Assembly: GCA_964609495.1 (NCBI GenBank)
Contig: CAZSTA010000023.1
Span: forward strand, 1 to 29,071
DNA length: 29,071 nucleotides
Source of the DNA: CAZSTA01 sp964609495 [NCBI: uncultured bacterium]
GTDB taxonomy: Bacteria > CAZSTA01
Direction of reading: 5' to 3'
Made by a program: the position numbers and the translations under genes. The notes under the pieces are model-generated. The model had not been told where the DNA came from. It did not search any database and worked only from the letters and a program-made list of their open reading frames with translations. Below, piece by piece: positions 9,312-17,188 of the stretch; position 1 is the first letter of the stretch; each line of letters starts with the position of its first letter.

Positions 9312-10133
9312 TTACCGAATGCTAGACTTATGATAGAAGTTGTAATAATAGGGGAGAGACAGGATTCTGTCTCCTAGCTCGAAGGTAGCATCTATTTTCA
9401 ACTGATACATCCCTTCAGGAGCTATCTGACCATCTTTATCTTTACCATCCCAATCAATTATGATAGGTCTATTAGGCATACGATCACTAAGTTCATCTTC
9501 ATAAATGATAGCGGTATCATCATCTATCCTTATGAACTTATATACTAAATCGGCTTTGTTACTCGCTACAAAGACGAATCTGTAATTCTCTACCTCGCCT
9601 AAGCACATTGTGGGATTGCGATATATCAATATCGGGGCAATTTGTGAGATATCCTCACCTCTCACCTTTTCGATCTCTGCTAAAGCGTATAAATCATCGA
9701 TGCTCAGACCTATCACATCGACCACTCCCCTCGCATCCCACTCAAATTGAGGATCAGGAAAATTTTTAGGGTTATATCCCTTCTCCGAAGGTCTCATCGC
9801 GTAGTTGTAGCCAGGGAATTTCCTAATTGTCCTTTCATACTCACTAACAGTTATAGAAATTGTAGAAGGAGCTTGAAGATAGAACCAAAGAGCGATTAGA
9901 TTTTCGCTCCTATCCTCGGGAAGAGCTCCTTGCCAAAATAATATCGCAGATAGGAGCTTCAAGTTTCCCTGAGCTGTGGGAGTCCCTTCGAGTCCTTCTT
10001 CTCGAAGTGGGTTATACCTCTCTCTATACTCAAGCTGATGAGGTTGAGCAGATACGAAAGAAGATATTATACTCATAGATGTAAGGGCAATGATAAGATA
10101 TAATTTGATCTTAAATCTTTCAAAAATCATCAT
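9312..10133 (-). CDS. Secreted protein with C-terminal FlgD-Ig-like module
   Basis: I do not recognise the family of the main part. The likely start is the ATGATG at 10128-10133, preceded by AGAGGGAGGAG. Starting there places a clear signal peptide (about residues 9-29, ending SFVSA) at the N-terminus, whereas the longer upstream reading has no such signal and no ribosome site. The mature protein of about 245 residues has a charged middle. It ends in IIIDWDGKDKDGQIAPEGMY, the pattern of FlgD-type Ig-like modules (WDGxDxxGxxxxxGxY) seen in many exported proteins. It lies between a PEGA-SUMF1 gene (135 nt upstream) and the transglutaminase-like gene (38 nt downstream), so these three may form an envelope-related group. 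Function unknown. Confidence 0.7.
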   Translation of the reverse strand: MMIFERFKIKLYLIIALTSMSIISSFVSAQPHQLEYRERYNPLREEGLEGTPTAQGNLKLLSAILFWQGALPEDRSENLIALWFYLQAPSTISITVSEYERTIRKFPGYNYAMRPSEKGYNPKNFPDPQFEWDARGVVDVIGLSIDDLYALAEIEKVRGEDISQIAPILIYRNPTMCLGEVENYRFVFVASNKADLVYKFIRIDDDTAIIYEDELSDRMPNRPIIIDWDGKDKDGQIAPEGMYQLKIDATFELGDRILSLPYYYNFYHKSSIR

Positions 10134-10268
10134 TCTCCTCCCTCTTGTAAAAACATACCATTCCGAAACCGAAATTCCGGCTAGAAGATGAAATATCGAT
10201 TCCGGATCCGCACCCAATTCCGATTACAAAGAAAGGAGAAGAGTCCTATTCTTATTATTTACTGACAT

Positions 10269-11480
10269 TCACTTAGCACATCTAAATCCTATCTGATAAT
10301 CCCTGTACCAAGGCGGATATTTAGCTCGCTTGGAACACCTAACATATACATCCGTGGTATCCCATGATCCACCTCGAACTACTTTCTCCTCTCCCGAAGC
10401 TGGTCCAGTTGGATTTCGCTCCTCTCCTTCAGAATAGGGATCATACCAATCATTGACCCATTCCCAAGCATTTCCTGCCATATCATAAACACCATAATAG
10501 CTAACTCCTGAGGGGAAACTACCAACTGGCGCGGATAATATGTAATGATCTTTACAATCGTCTAAATAATCGTCTATCCTCACTTCGCTATCAAAGTTCC
10601 CTCTACTGCAATCCCACTCGTTCCCCCAGGGCCATCTCCTACCATCAACACCTCGAGCGGCTTTCTCCCACTCAGCTTCGGTTGGTAGGCGCTTACCAGC
10701 CCATTTCGCATAAGCATAGGCTTCATACCAACTAACTCCGATCACTGGATAATCAGGACGATAAAATTCGTTGTATTCCCAATATCTAGGTTGAATGATA
10801 TTATTTTCAGTTCTCCATTTCCATCCTTCCTCGGTCCAGTATTGGCTCTCATAGTATCCGCCATCATCTATAAACACCTTGTATTCAGCATTCGTAACCT
10901 CGTAATTACCTATAGAGAAAGGATCGACATAAACCTTGCGCCTAGGATATTCATCAGGATCGTCCTCATCGCTTCCCATAATAAATTCCCCACCTGGGAT
11001 GAGGATCGTCTCCAGGAGAGATATCCTAGGGGCTTCCTCAACCTCTGCTGTTTGACCTTCTTCAGACATAACTAGAGGCATCTCACTCTTTGTGACAACT
11101 ACAGGGGAAATCTCTTGAGGAACCTTCTCTGTAAGCTGTTCAGTCACTACTGAAGCCTTTTGCACTAGAGGGGCGAGGTAAGCCTTGATCTCAGTAACTT
11201 TCATCCACATCACCTCTATAGTGCCAGACCAGGGCTGTTGTCCCTCTATCTTAACCTCTAATAAGTGTTCTCCTGCTTTCACTTCGGTTAAGGTTACCGG
11301 AGTATATCCTTTAAATACTCCATCTAGGTATACCTCAGCTCCCAAGATCTCCTCTCCTATCTCTGTAACAGCATTTATGAAGAGAGTCCCATACTCGCCG
11401 TCTATTCCATAGCTCGGCGAAGCTGAGGATAGAATAACGATAAGCGACAAAGTTAAAATAAGAACAGATCTTTTAAACAA
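10269..11480 (-). CDS. Secreted PEGA-domain protein with SUMF1/FGE-type domain
   Basis: This is an exported two-domain protein. A TTG at 11478-11480 is chosen as start because AGGAGG lies exactly 8 nt upstream; the alternative GTG three codons earlier would be only 1 nt from it. A signal peptide (about residues 5-26, ending SPSYG) is followed by a PEGA repeat (about 30-100, with VYLDGVFKGYTPVTL and KAGEHLLEVK). A linker of about 60 residues leads to a formylglycine-generating-enzyme/SUMF1 fold (about 155-403) with IPGGEFIMGS, RLPTEAEWEKAARG, YDMAGNAWEWVNDW and VVRGGSWD. The paired Cys of true copper FGEs, expected just after the RGGS motif, are absent (WDTTDVYVRC has only a later Cys). It is therefore probably a non-catalytic ligand-binding relative. 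No sulfatase is nearby. Confidence 0.88.
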   Translation of the reverse strand: MFKRSVLILTLSLIVILSSASPSYGIDGEYGTLFINAVTEIGEEILGAEVYLDGVFKGYTPVTLTEVKAGEHLLEVKIEGQQPWSGTIEVMWMKVTEIKAYLAPLVQKASVVTEQLTEKVPQEISPVVVTKSEMPLVMSEEGQTAEVEEAPRISLLETILIPGGEFIMGSDEDDPDEYPRRKVYVDPFSIGNYEVTNAEYKVFIDDGGYYESQYWTEEGWKWRTENNIIQPRYWEYNEFYRPDYPVIGVSWYEAYAYAKWAGKRLPTEAEWEKAARGVDGRRWPWGNEWDCSRGNFDSEVRIDDYLDDCKDHYILSAPVGSFPSGVSYYGVYDMAGNAWEWVNDWYDPYSEGEERNPTGPASGEEKVVRGGSWDTTDVYVRCSKRAKYPPWYRDYQIGFRCAK

Positions 11481-11512
11481 GGTAAACACCTCCTAAATTA
11501 GTTTGAAAAGTA

Positions 11513-11611
11513 GAAAATGGAAAATAGAAGGCGAGATACCGATCCTTAGCATGAATAGCTAAAAACTGAATAAGAGAGAAACCGTGACGCCCAATTCTAT
11601 TTTCCATTTTC
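11513..11611. repeat. Intergenic inverted repeat with 17-bp arms
   Basis: A perfect 17-bp inverted repeat: gaaaatggaaaatagaa at 11513-11529 and its reverse complement at 11595-11611, with 65 nt between. It lies between cooS and the PEGA-SUMF1 gene. The A-rich ATAGAATTGG/GGAAAATGG wording is like interspersed palindromic repeats, and related wording recurs near 19035-19085. Confidence 0.6.
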
Positions 11612-11640
11612 CAATTCTACCACATAGGGTTGTGATATCC

Positions 11641-11656
11641 CCGAGGCAAGCCTCGG
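11641..11656. terminator. Stem-loop in the cooS 3' region
   Basis: A six-bp perfect stem CCGAGG-CAAG-CCTCGG. On the cooS (minus) strand the loop reads CUUG, a stable tetraloop, but no U-run follows, so it is more likely an mRNA 3'-end or processing hairpin. On the plus strand it is followed by AGTTTTCTT, so it could stop antisense transcription entering cooS. Confidence 0.4.
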
Positions 11657-11687
11657 AGTTTTCTTGATACGTTTTATAACCACTAGA

Positions 11688-13616
11688 TTACATAGCCGCA
11701 GCTGCTACCTTTACCTCCTCCTCTTCATACATCATCGGACTTAACTTCAATTGAGCGCGCTTCTTGTTCATATGCTCGATCATTAAGTAAGCGGCTTTGA
11801 TCGGATCAGCCTCGAAAGCATATCTCGCGCCTATTATATCCTCCAACTCTTCGCAAATAAGTTTAGTGACGTTGGAACTTCCCAGGATCGGTAGAGGATT
11901 GCTAAAGACGGTGAAGATCCCCGAGGAAACGACGTAGAAGCCTATAGATATAGCCTTATCGGACATCCATTCGGGAGCTGCCCCAGCAACCGGCAGATCG
12001 CTGATATCTTCGCCTAAGCCCCCCTCTTTAAGAATATCACAGCAGGCAAGCAGGATTCGACTGTTATCAACGCAAGAACCGACATGCAGAACTGGGGGGA
12101 TTCCAACAGCCTCACAGATCTCCCTCAAACCTCGCCCTGCATATTCACGAGCGGCTTCAGGTCTTAGTAATCCCGCTTTGGCACAAGCTATGGCAGAGCA
12201 ACCCGTCTGGACCACTAACACATCATTCTTGATCAACTCCTTTACCATAGCTACATGCGCATAATCATGCTTAATTTTGGGATTGTTACAACCCACGACC
12301 CCGGCAATCCCTCTCAATCGTCCGGATATTATCCCATCGTTTAAGGGGCGATAGGAGGGGCGATATTTACCACCGAGAAATTTATATACGGTATCGACAG
12401 TAAAGCCCCCAATTAGATCCATCTTCTCCTTGGGAATATCTACCAGATCCTTATTTCGATTGGGGAAATTTTCGATAGCCTGGCGGACGATCTTCTTGGC
12501 AATAGGGATAGCCTCTTCTTCCTCAAATTGAATATGAGTAGCGCCAGGAATTCTACCCTTCGGCGAGGTAGTAACAACTTTAGTGTGATAAAAACTTGCG
12601 ACTTCTGGCAAACTAGGCATAATGCACTGAACATCGACTAAAATTAACTCGACTGCGCCAGTGACAACTGCTAACTCCTGCTGGAGGAAATTCCCAGCGG
12701 CAGGAATGCCATGTCTCATTAAAATCTCAGTAGCAGTGCAACATATACCAGAGATATTGATACCCTTGGCTCCCTTCTCCTTCGCCAACGCGATCAACTC
12801 CGGGTCTTGAGAGGCTATGACTATCATCTCAGAGAGTATCGGCTCATGTCCATGCACCACAAGATTAACCTCATCCTCCTTGAGCACACCTAGATTAACT
12901 TGAGCCCGAATAGGGGTAGGAGAGCCGAAAAGCACATCCTGGAGATCGGTAGCGATCATCGATCCTCCCCAACCATCAGCTATACATGTCCTTATCCCGT
13001 GCATGATGATATTCTTATAATCAGCATCTACTCCTATGTGATCTCTATGCAGAGTTTCTACAATCTCCCGATCAACTCCCCTGGGAACGACGCCCAACTT
13101 TCGCCATAGTTCCTGTCTCCTTTGAGGAGCGCGTTTAATGAATGCTAGCTCGCCTTCTTGTTGTCCAAACTGAGCATAGGCTATCTTTGCTACATCCTTG
13201 GCGATCTCTTTGATATCTCTTCCGTCAACTTTTACCTCAAGGTCCTCCGCAATTCTCTTGAGTTTCTTTTCATTGGTGATCTTATATCCCTCCGCCTTCC
13301 CCTCCGCAACCTCAAAAAAAGTTCTAGCAACGTCTCGACCATGATCGGAGTGAGCTGCCGCTCCAACCGCTATCTTGAGTGCTAAGTTACGAGCAACGAT
13401 CGTATCTACATTAGCTCCACATACACCTCTACTAGTCTTCTTAGTTATACGACAAGGTCCCATATTGCAAAATCGACAGCATACTCCCGACTGCCCAAAA
13501 CGACATTGAGGTTGCATCGCATCATGTCTATCCCATACAGTTTGAATATTCTCTTGTTCTGCCTTATCGAGCATTTGGATAGCTGTAACATCTATACTTC
13601 TATCCTTAGAAGCCAT
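11688..13616 (-). CDS. cooS: Anaerobic Ni-Fe-S carbon monoxide dehydrogenase, catalytic subunit
   Basis: This is CooS, a cytoplasmic enzyme interconverting CO and CO2 with electrons passed to ferredoxin. The 642 residues match the bacterial monofunctional type. D- and B-cluster Cys are at 38, 46, 47, 50, 55 and 66 (RFGQSGVCCRFCNMGPCR). C-cluster ligands are all visible: the His in VVHGHEPILSEM and Cys in SGICCTATE, VDVQCIMPS, VVGCNNPKIK, QTGCSAIACAKAG and HVGSCVDNSR. The enzyme therefore looks intact. No cooC/cooJ nickel-insertion gene, acetyl-CoA synthase subunit or hydrogenase occurs in the window, so it is an orphan CooS here. The NIL ferredoxin upstream on the same strand (300 nt away, with its own promoter) is a plausible electron partner. 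A strong promoter and a leader of about 195 nt with a nested hairpin precede it. Confidence 0.97.
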   Translation of the reverse strand: MASKDRSIDVTAIQMLDKAEQENIQTVWDRHDAMQPQCRFGQSGVCCRFCNMGPCRITKKTSRGVCGANVDTIVARNLALKIAVGAAAHSDHGRDVARTFFEVAEGKAEGYKITNEKKLKRIAEDLEVKVDGRDIKEIAKDVAKIAYAQFGQQEGELAFIKRAPQRRQELWRKLGVVPRGVDREIVETLHRDHIGVDADYKNIIMHGIRTCIADGWGGSMIATDLQDVLFGSPTPIRAQVNLGVLKEDEVNLVVHGHEPILSEMIVIASQDPELIALAKEKGAKGINISGICCTATEILMRHGIPAAGNFLQQELAVVTGAVELILVDVQCIMPSLPEVASFYHTKVVTTSPKGRIPGATHIQFEEEEAIPIAKKIVRQAIENFPNRNKDLVDIPKEKMDLIGGFTVDTVYKFLGGKYRPSYRPLNDGIISGRLRGIAGVVGCNNPKIKHDYAHVAMVKELIKNDVLVVQTGCSAIACAKAGLLRPEAAREYAGRGLREICEAVGIPPVLHVGSCVDNSRILLACCDILKEGGLGEDISDLPVAGAAPEWMSDKAISIGFYVVSSGIFTVFSNPLPILGSSNVTKLICEELEDIIGARYAFEADPIKAAYLMIEHMNKKRAQLKLSPMMYEEEEVKVAAAAM

Positions 13617-13734
13617 ATACTCTTTCCCCCTATATTTAAAGATTAAACTTCTCTAATTTAAGGCGTCGTTATATATCTCCTCTGCTTCTTGCTCAGTGTT
13701 GTAAAATTACATCCCTCCCTCTTTATTTTTTCAG

Positions 13735-13781
13735 AACCGGATATATCCCAGTTACTCAGCAAATCTGAGCTTTACCCGGTT
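13735..13781 (-). promoter_or_regulatory. Nested stem-loop in the cooS leader
   Basis: Within the cooS 5' leader, an outer AACCGG/CCGGTT pair (13735-13740 with 13776-13781) encloses an inner CTCAG-N5-CTGAG hairpin (13755-13769). No U-run follows on the coding strand, so it is not an ordinary terminator. It may be an RNA control element; I do not recognise a known riboswitch class. Confidence 0.4.
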
Positions 13782-13818
13782 TTCATTCCCTCATAAATAG
13801 TAACTCTTCTTATCTAAA

Positions 13819-13847
13819 ATTATACCATAACTAGATCTATAATGCAA
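13819..13847 (-). promoter_or_regulatory. Promoter of cooS
   Basis: On the minus strand TTGCAT (13842-13847) is 17 nt from TATAAT (13819-13824). The -10 is preceded by TGG, making an extended -10 (TGG-TATAAT). Transcription would start near 13812, about 195 nt before the ATG. Confidence 0.75.
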
Positions 13848-13916
13848 CTAATTTTGAGAGTATAGGTATGATTTTGGGATTTAATATTATTATCTCTTAC
13901 ACCAGTAGTTATTGAA

Positions 13917-14306
13917 CTAGAAATAAACCTTTATCGCCCTGGTAGGACACGATTTTACGCACATCTCACAAGCCACACACTTCGAATCATCGAAGAGTAC
14001 TTTCATAGTCTCTGGCTCCATATAAAGGGCTCCAGAAGGACAGATTGCTACACATAATCCACAATGGATACACTTATCTTCATCTCGCACTATATCTTGA
14101 CTTAGGGGCTGAATTTTAACTCCTAGATCGGTGAGGTATTTGATCCCGTCATCGTAATCTTTCCTTTTACCTATTAACTCTAACACTAGAAAACCCTCTT
14201 CCCCAGGTGTGATGCTAGCTTTAAGGATATTGAAGATCAAATCGAAATCCTTGACCAAGCGATAGACGATGGGCTGCCCTGCTATAGTAATGGGAAAGTG
14301 AAGCAC
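13917..14306 (-). CDS. NIL-domain ferredoxin, 2x[4Fe-4S]
   Basis: A small electron carrier with an N-terminal NIL domain (about residues 1-72) and two [4Fe-4S] motifs: Cys79/82/85/89 (CIHCGLCVAICP) and Cys110/113/116/120 (CVACEMCVKSCP). NIL ferredoxins occur in anaerobes and in some are linked to homocysteine synthesis; here the neighbour is cooS. The annotated start is GTG at 14304-14306, but it has no ribosome site and clips the first family residues: upstream in-frame codons read LFSKKI before VLHFP. An ideal AAGGAG instead serves an ATG at 14332-14334 that is one base out of register and stops after six codons. True initiation may be CTG at 14322-14324. Alternatively there is a +1 frameshift, or a one-base error or mutation. 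A promoter between twin palindromes precedes it. Confidence 0.88.
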   Translation of the reverse strand: MLHFPITIAGQPIVYRLVKDFDLIFNILKASITPGEEGFLVLELIGKRKDYDDGIKYLTDLGVKIQPLSQDIVRDEDKCIHCGLCVAICPSGALYMEPETMKVLFDDSKCVACEMCVKSCPTRAIKVYF

Positions 14307-14360
14307 AATTTTCTTAGAAAACAGCGTTGATCATCTCCTTACCTTTAATCAATCTGACTC

Positions 14361-14373
14361 TGTCATAATGACA
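14361..14373. promoter_or_regulatory. Palindromic operator copy 1 (ferredoxin)
   Basis: TGTCATAATGACA, a perfect 6-bp dyad around a central A. It lies about 5-17 nt downstream of the predicted start of the NIL-ferredoxin transcript, a roadblock-type repressor position. An identical copy lies 40 bp away. Confidence 0.6.
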
Positions 14374-14384
14374 CATCGCTCCCG

Positions 14385-14390
14385 ATTATA
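14385..14390 (-). promoter_or_regulatory. -10 element of the NIL-ferredoxin promoter
   Basis: TATAAT on the minus strand. The position 17 nt upstream (14408-14413) reads TGTCAT, a poor -35 that is part of the second palindrome. This suggests a regulated promoter. Confidence 0.55.
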
Positions 14391-14400
14391 CTAATAGATA

Positions 14401-14413
14401 TGTCATAATGACA
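14401..14413. promoter_or_regulatory. Palindromic operator copy 2 (ferredoxin)
   Basis: A second, identical TGTCATAATGACA, covering the -35 region of the ferredoxin promoter. Exactly 40 bp between the copies, about four helical turns, would allow one factor to bind both on the same DNA face. Confidence 0.6.
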
Positions 14414-14503
14414 TCACTGTATCATCCCTTTATTGATAATTCGATTTGAGCATATCATTACTTATTATAGCAAACAAGAAGTAGCTATGTCAACTACTTT
14501 TGA

Positions 14504-14605
14504 GCTAAAGATTTTGTAAAATTTCGTGCTGAGGATAGATTGAGTAGCTTCAAAGAAGTTTTTGACTATTTTGTCGGAGATGTTCGAGAGCAGATTAGCC
14601 TTTGA
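14504..14605 (+). pseudogene. Possible coding remnant
   Basis: A 33-codon open stretch between TGA codons reads like ordinary protein (AEDRLSSFKEVFDYFVGD) but has no ATG and no ribosome site. It may be the end of a decayed gene. Chance cannot be excluded. Confidence 0.2.
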
Positions 14606-14631
14606 ACTCCCTCAAACCACCCTCCCCCTAA

Positions 14632-14654
14632 CCCCCTCCCATCGAGGGAGGGGG
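14632..14654. repeat. REP-type GC-rich hairpin 1
   Basis: CCCCCTCCC and GGGAGGGGG arms of 9 bp around ATCGA, embedded in AT-rich intergenic DNA. The arrangement resembles widespread short palindromic extragenic repeats. Confidence 0.6.
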
Positions 14655-14686
14655 GGAATAAAGGGCTTTAGTTCAATCTCAGCGTT

Positions 14687-14709
14687 CCCTCTCCCCTCGT
14701 GGGAGAGGG
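14687..14709. repeat. REP-type GC-rich hairpin 2
   Basis: CCCTCTCCC and GGGAGAGGG arms of 9 bp around CTCGT, 32 nt after the first hairpin. The two stems are similar but not identical, as expected for a paired REP unit. Confidence 0.6.
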
Positions 14710-14918
14710 CCAGGGTGAGGGGGAATTATAATTCGATCTGAAATCATTTTGATCCCCGATTCTATACGCATCCTATCAACAATCATTAATGAATGCACTC
14801 AGGGAGACAATTTACTCTTTATAGAGCTTCGGGGTAACAAATTATTTATGCTCTACTATCAGACATCGATTTATTCCCAGCACGGAAAATTACATGCTTA
14901 CTTATATCTACCGCTATT

Positions 14919-14946
14919 TTGACAAATAGGATTTACCCAATATGGT
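14919..14946 (+). promoter_or_regulatory. Candidate groES-groEL promoter
   Basis: TTGACA (14919-14924) followed after 16 nt by TATGGT (14941-14946). A TGG-TATGAT extended -10 overlaps at 14943-14951. It would give a leader of about 190 nt containing the inverted and direct repeats at 15017-15103. A TTGACT at 15080-15085 could be part of another start site. Confidence 0.4.
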
Positions 14947-15016
14947 ATGATTTTTGCTATTTATTGTTTAGAAGTTTAACTTATCCATCAAGATCGTATC
15001 TAAGTGAACTTTCTTT

Positions 15017-15065
15017 TCTGGTAACTTTTTTACCTTGAGTCCTTTTTGAAGCAAAAGTTACCAGA
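15017..15065. promoter_or_regulatory. 13-bp inverted repeat upstream of groES
   Basis: TCTGGTAACTTTT (15017-15029) pairs with AAAAGTTACCAGA (15053-15065) across 23 nt. It is either a protein-binding dyad or an RNA hairpin in the groESL leader, where other bacteria have CIRCE. Confidence 0.5.
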
Positions 15066-15103
15066 ACACTTGAGTTCTATTGACTGCAAAAGTTCCCTTA
15101 CTA
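15034..15103 (+). repeat. Imperfect 35-bp direct repeat upstream of groES
   Basis: Two tandem 35-bp units (15034-15068 and 15069-15103) share CTTGAGT at the start and GCAAAAGTT in the middle, about two-thirds identity overall. The first unit overlaps the right arm of the 13-bp inverted repeat. Confidence 0.5.
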
Positions 15104-15141
15104 ATTGATGAGCATAATTAAGTTGAAAGGAGAGATGATAA

Positions 15142-15432
15142 GTGACGATCAAGCCTCTAGCTGATAGAGTATTGGTGGAGAGAATTGAGGAAGAAGTGGT
15201 TAAACAGGGCGGGATTATAATCCCTGATACTGCTAAGGAGAGACCTCAGCAAGGAATGATTATCGCGGTAGGCCCTGGCAAGCTTAGTGATAAAGGGGAA
15301 AGAGAAGCTTCGCAGGTTAAGGAAGGAGATAAAGTTCTCTTTGCCAAATATGCTGGAACAGAAGTGAAGGTGGACGATAAAGAGTATCTAATTATGAGAG
15401 AAGACGATATTCTCGCTATTATTACCGAGTAA
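15142..15432 (+). CDS. groES: Co-chaperonin GroES
   Basis: The 10-kDa lid of the GroEL folding chamber, cytoplasmic, forming a heptamer. At 96 residues it has normal length. The start [15 protein letters not shown], the mobile-loop region around [16 protein letters not shown] (about 23-38) and the end [13 protein letters not shown] are classical. The start is GTG at 15142-15144, with AAGGAG 9 nt upstream. An earlier ATG at 15135 is out of frame and stops quickly. groEL follows 33 nt later with its own AAGGAGGG site, so this is the usual groESL operon. Regulation cannot be by HrcA at a CIRCE site, since none is present. The repeats at 15017-15103 are the alternative candidates. Confidence 0.97.
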   Translation: MTIKPLADRVLVERIEEEVVKQGGIIIPDTAKERPQQGMIIAVGPGKLSDKGEREASQVKEGDKVLFAKYAGTEVKVDDKEYLIMREDDILAIITE

Positions 15433-17088
<1,656 letters not shown>

Positions 17089-17113
17089 TAGTTTGGGAAG
17101 GGCTAAACTGTGG

Positions 17114-17168
17114 TAAACGATATATAAGGGGATAGAATATCTATCCCCTTAATAGAGTATATCGTTTA
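17114..17168 (+). terminator. Long bulged stem-loop after groEL
   Basis: A 22-bp stem in two contiguous 11-bp halves (17114-17124 with 17158-17168, and 17125-17135 with 17141-17151). The loop is AATAT and a 6-nt bulge, ATAGAG, lies on the right arm. Only a weak U-tract follows. It lies 21 nt before the ABC ATPase start, so it may be a terminator or a read-through attenuator for that operon. Confidence 0.55.
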
Positions 17169-17188
17169 TCATCTTCGAGGTGATAATA

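Larger units (their letters stand above)
14335..15141. other. Large intergenic region between the divergent ferredoxin and groES genes
   Basis: About 800 bp without a convincing gene. From left to right it holds the ferredoxin promoter with twin palindromes (14361-14413) and a 33-codon open stretch without a proper start (14504-14605), perhaps a gene remnant. It then holds two GC-rich REP-type hairpins (14632-14709), a candidate groES promoter (14919-14946), and a 13-bp inverted repeat with a 35-bp direct repeat (15017-15103). No CIRCE heat-shock operator is visible. Confidence 0.6.

Noticed and set aside
10134-10217. 28-residue N-terminal extension of the FlgD-Ig-like protein
   Set aside because: It would bury the signal peptide and overlap the ATTCCG repeats. 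AGGGAGGAG before the ATGATG decides for the shorter form.
14361-14413. CooA (CO-sensor) binding sites
   Set aside because: The TGTCA half-sites fit loosely, but the centre is 3 nt and not 6 nt, the sites lie on the ferredoxin and not on cooS, and no cooA gene is in the window.
14860-15141. CIRCE heat-shock operator before groES
   Set aside because: I looked for TTAGCACTC and GAGTGCTAA half-sites and found none.
14400-15141. tRNA or other classical RNA gene in the long intergenic region
   Set aside because: No T-loop (GTTCRANYC) with matching acceptor stem could be found by eye here or elsewhere in the window.
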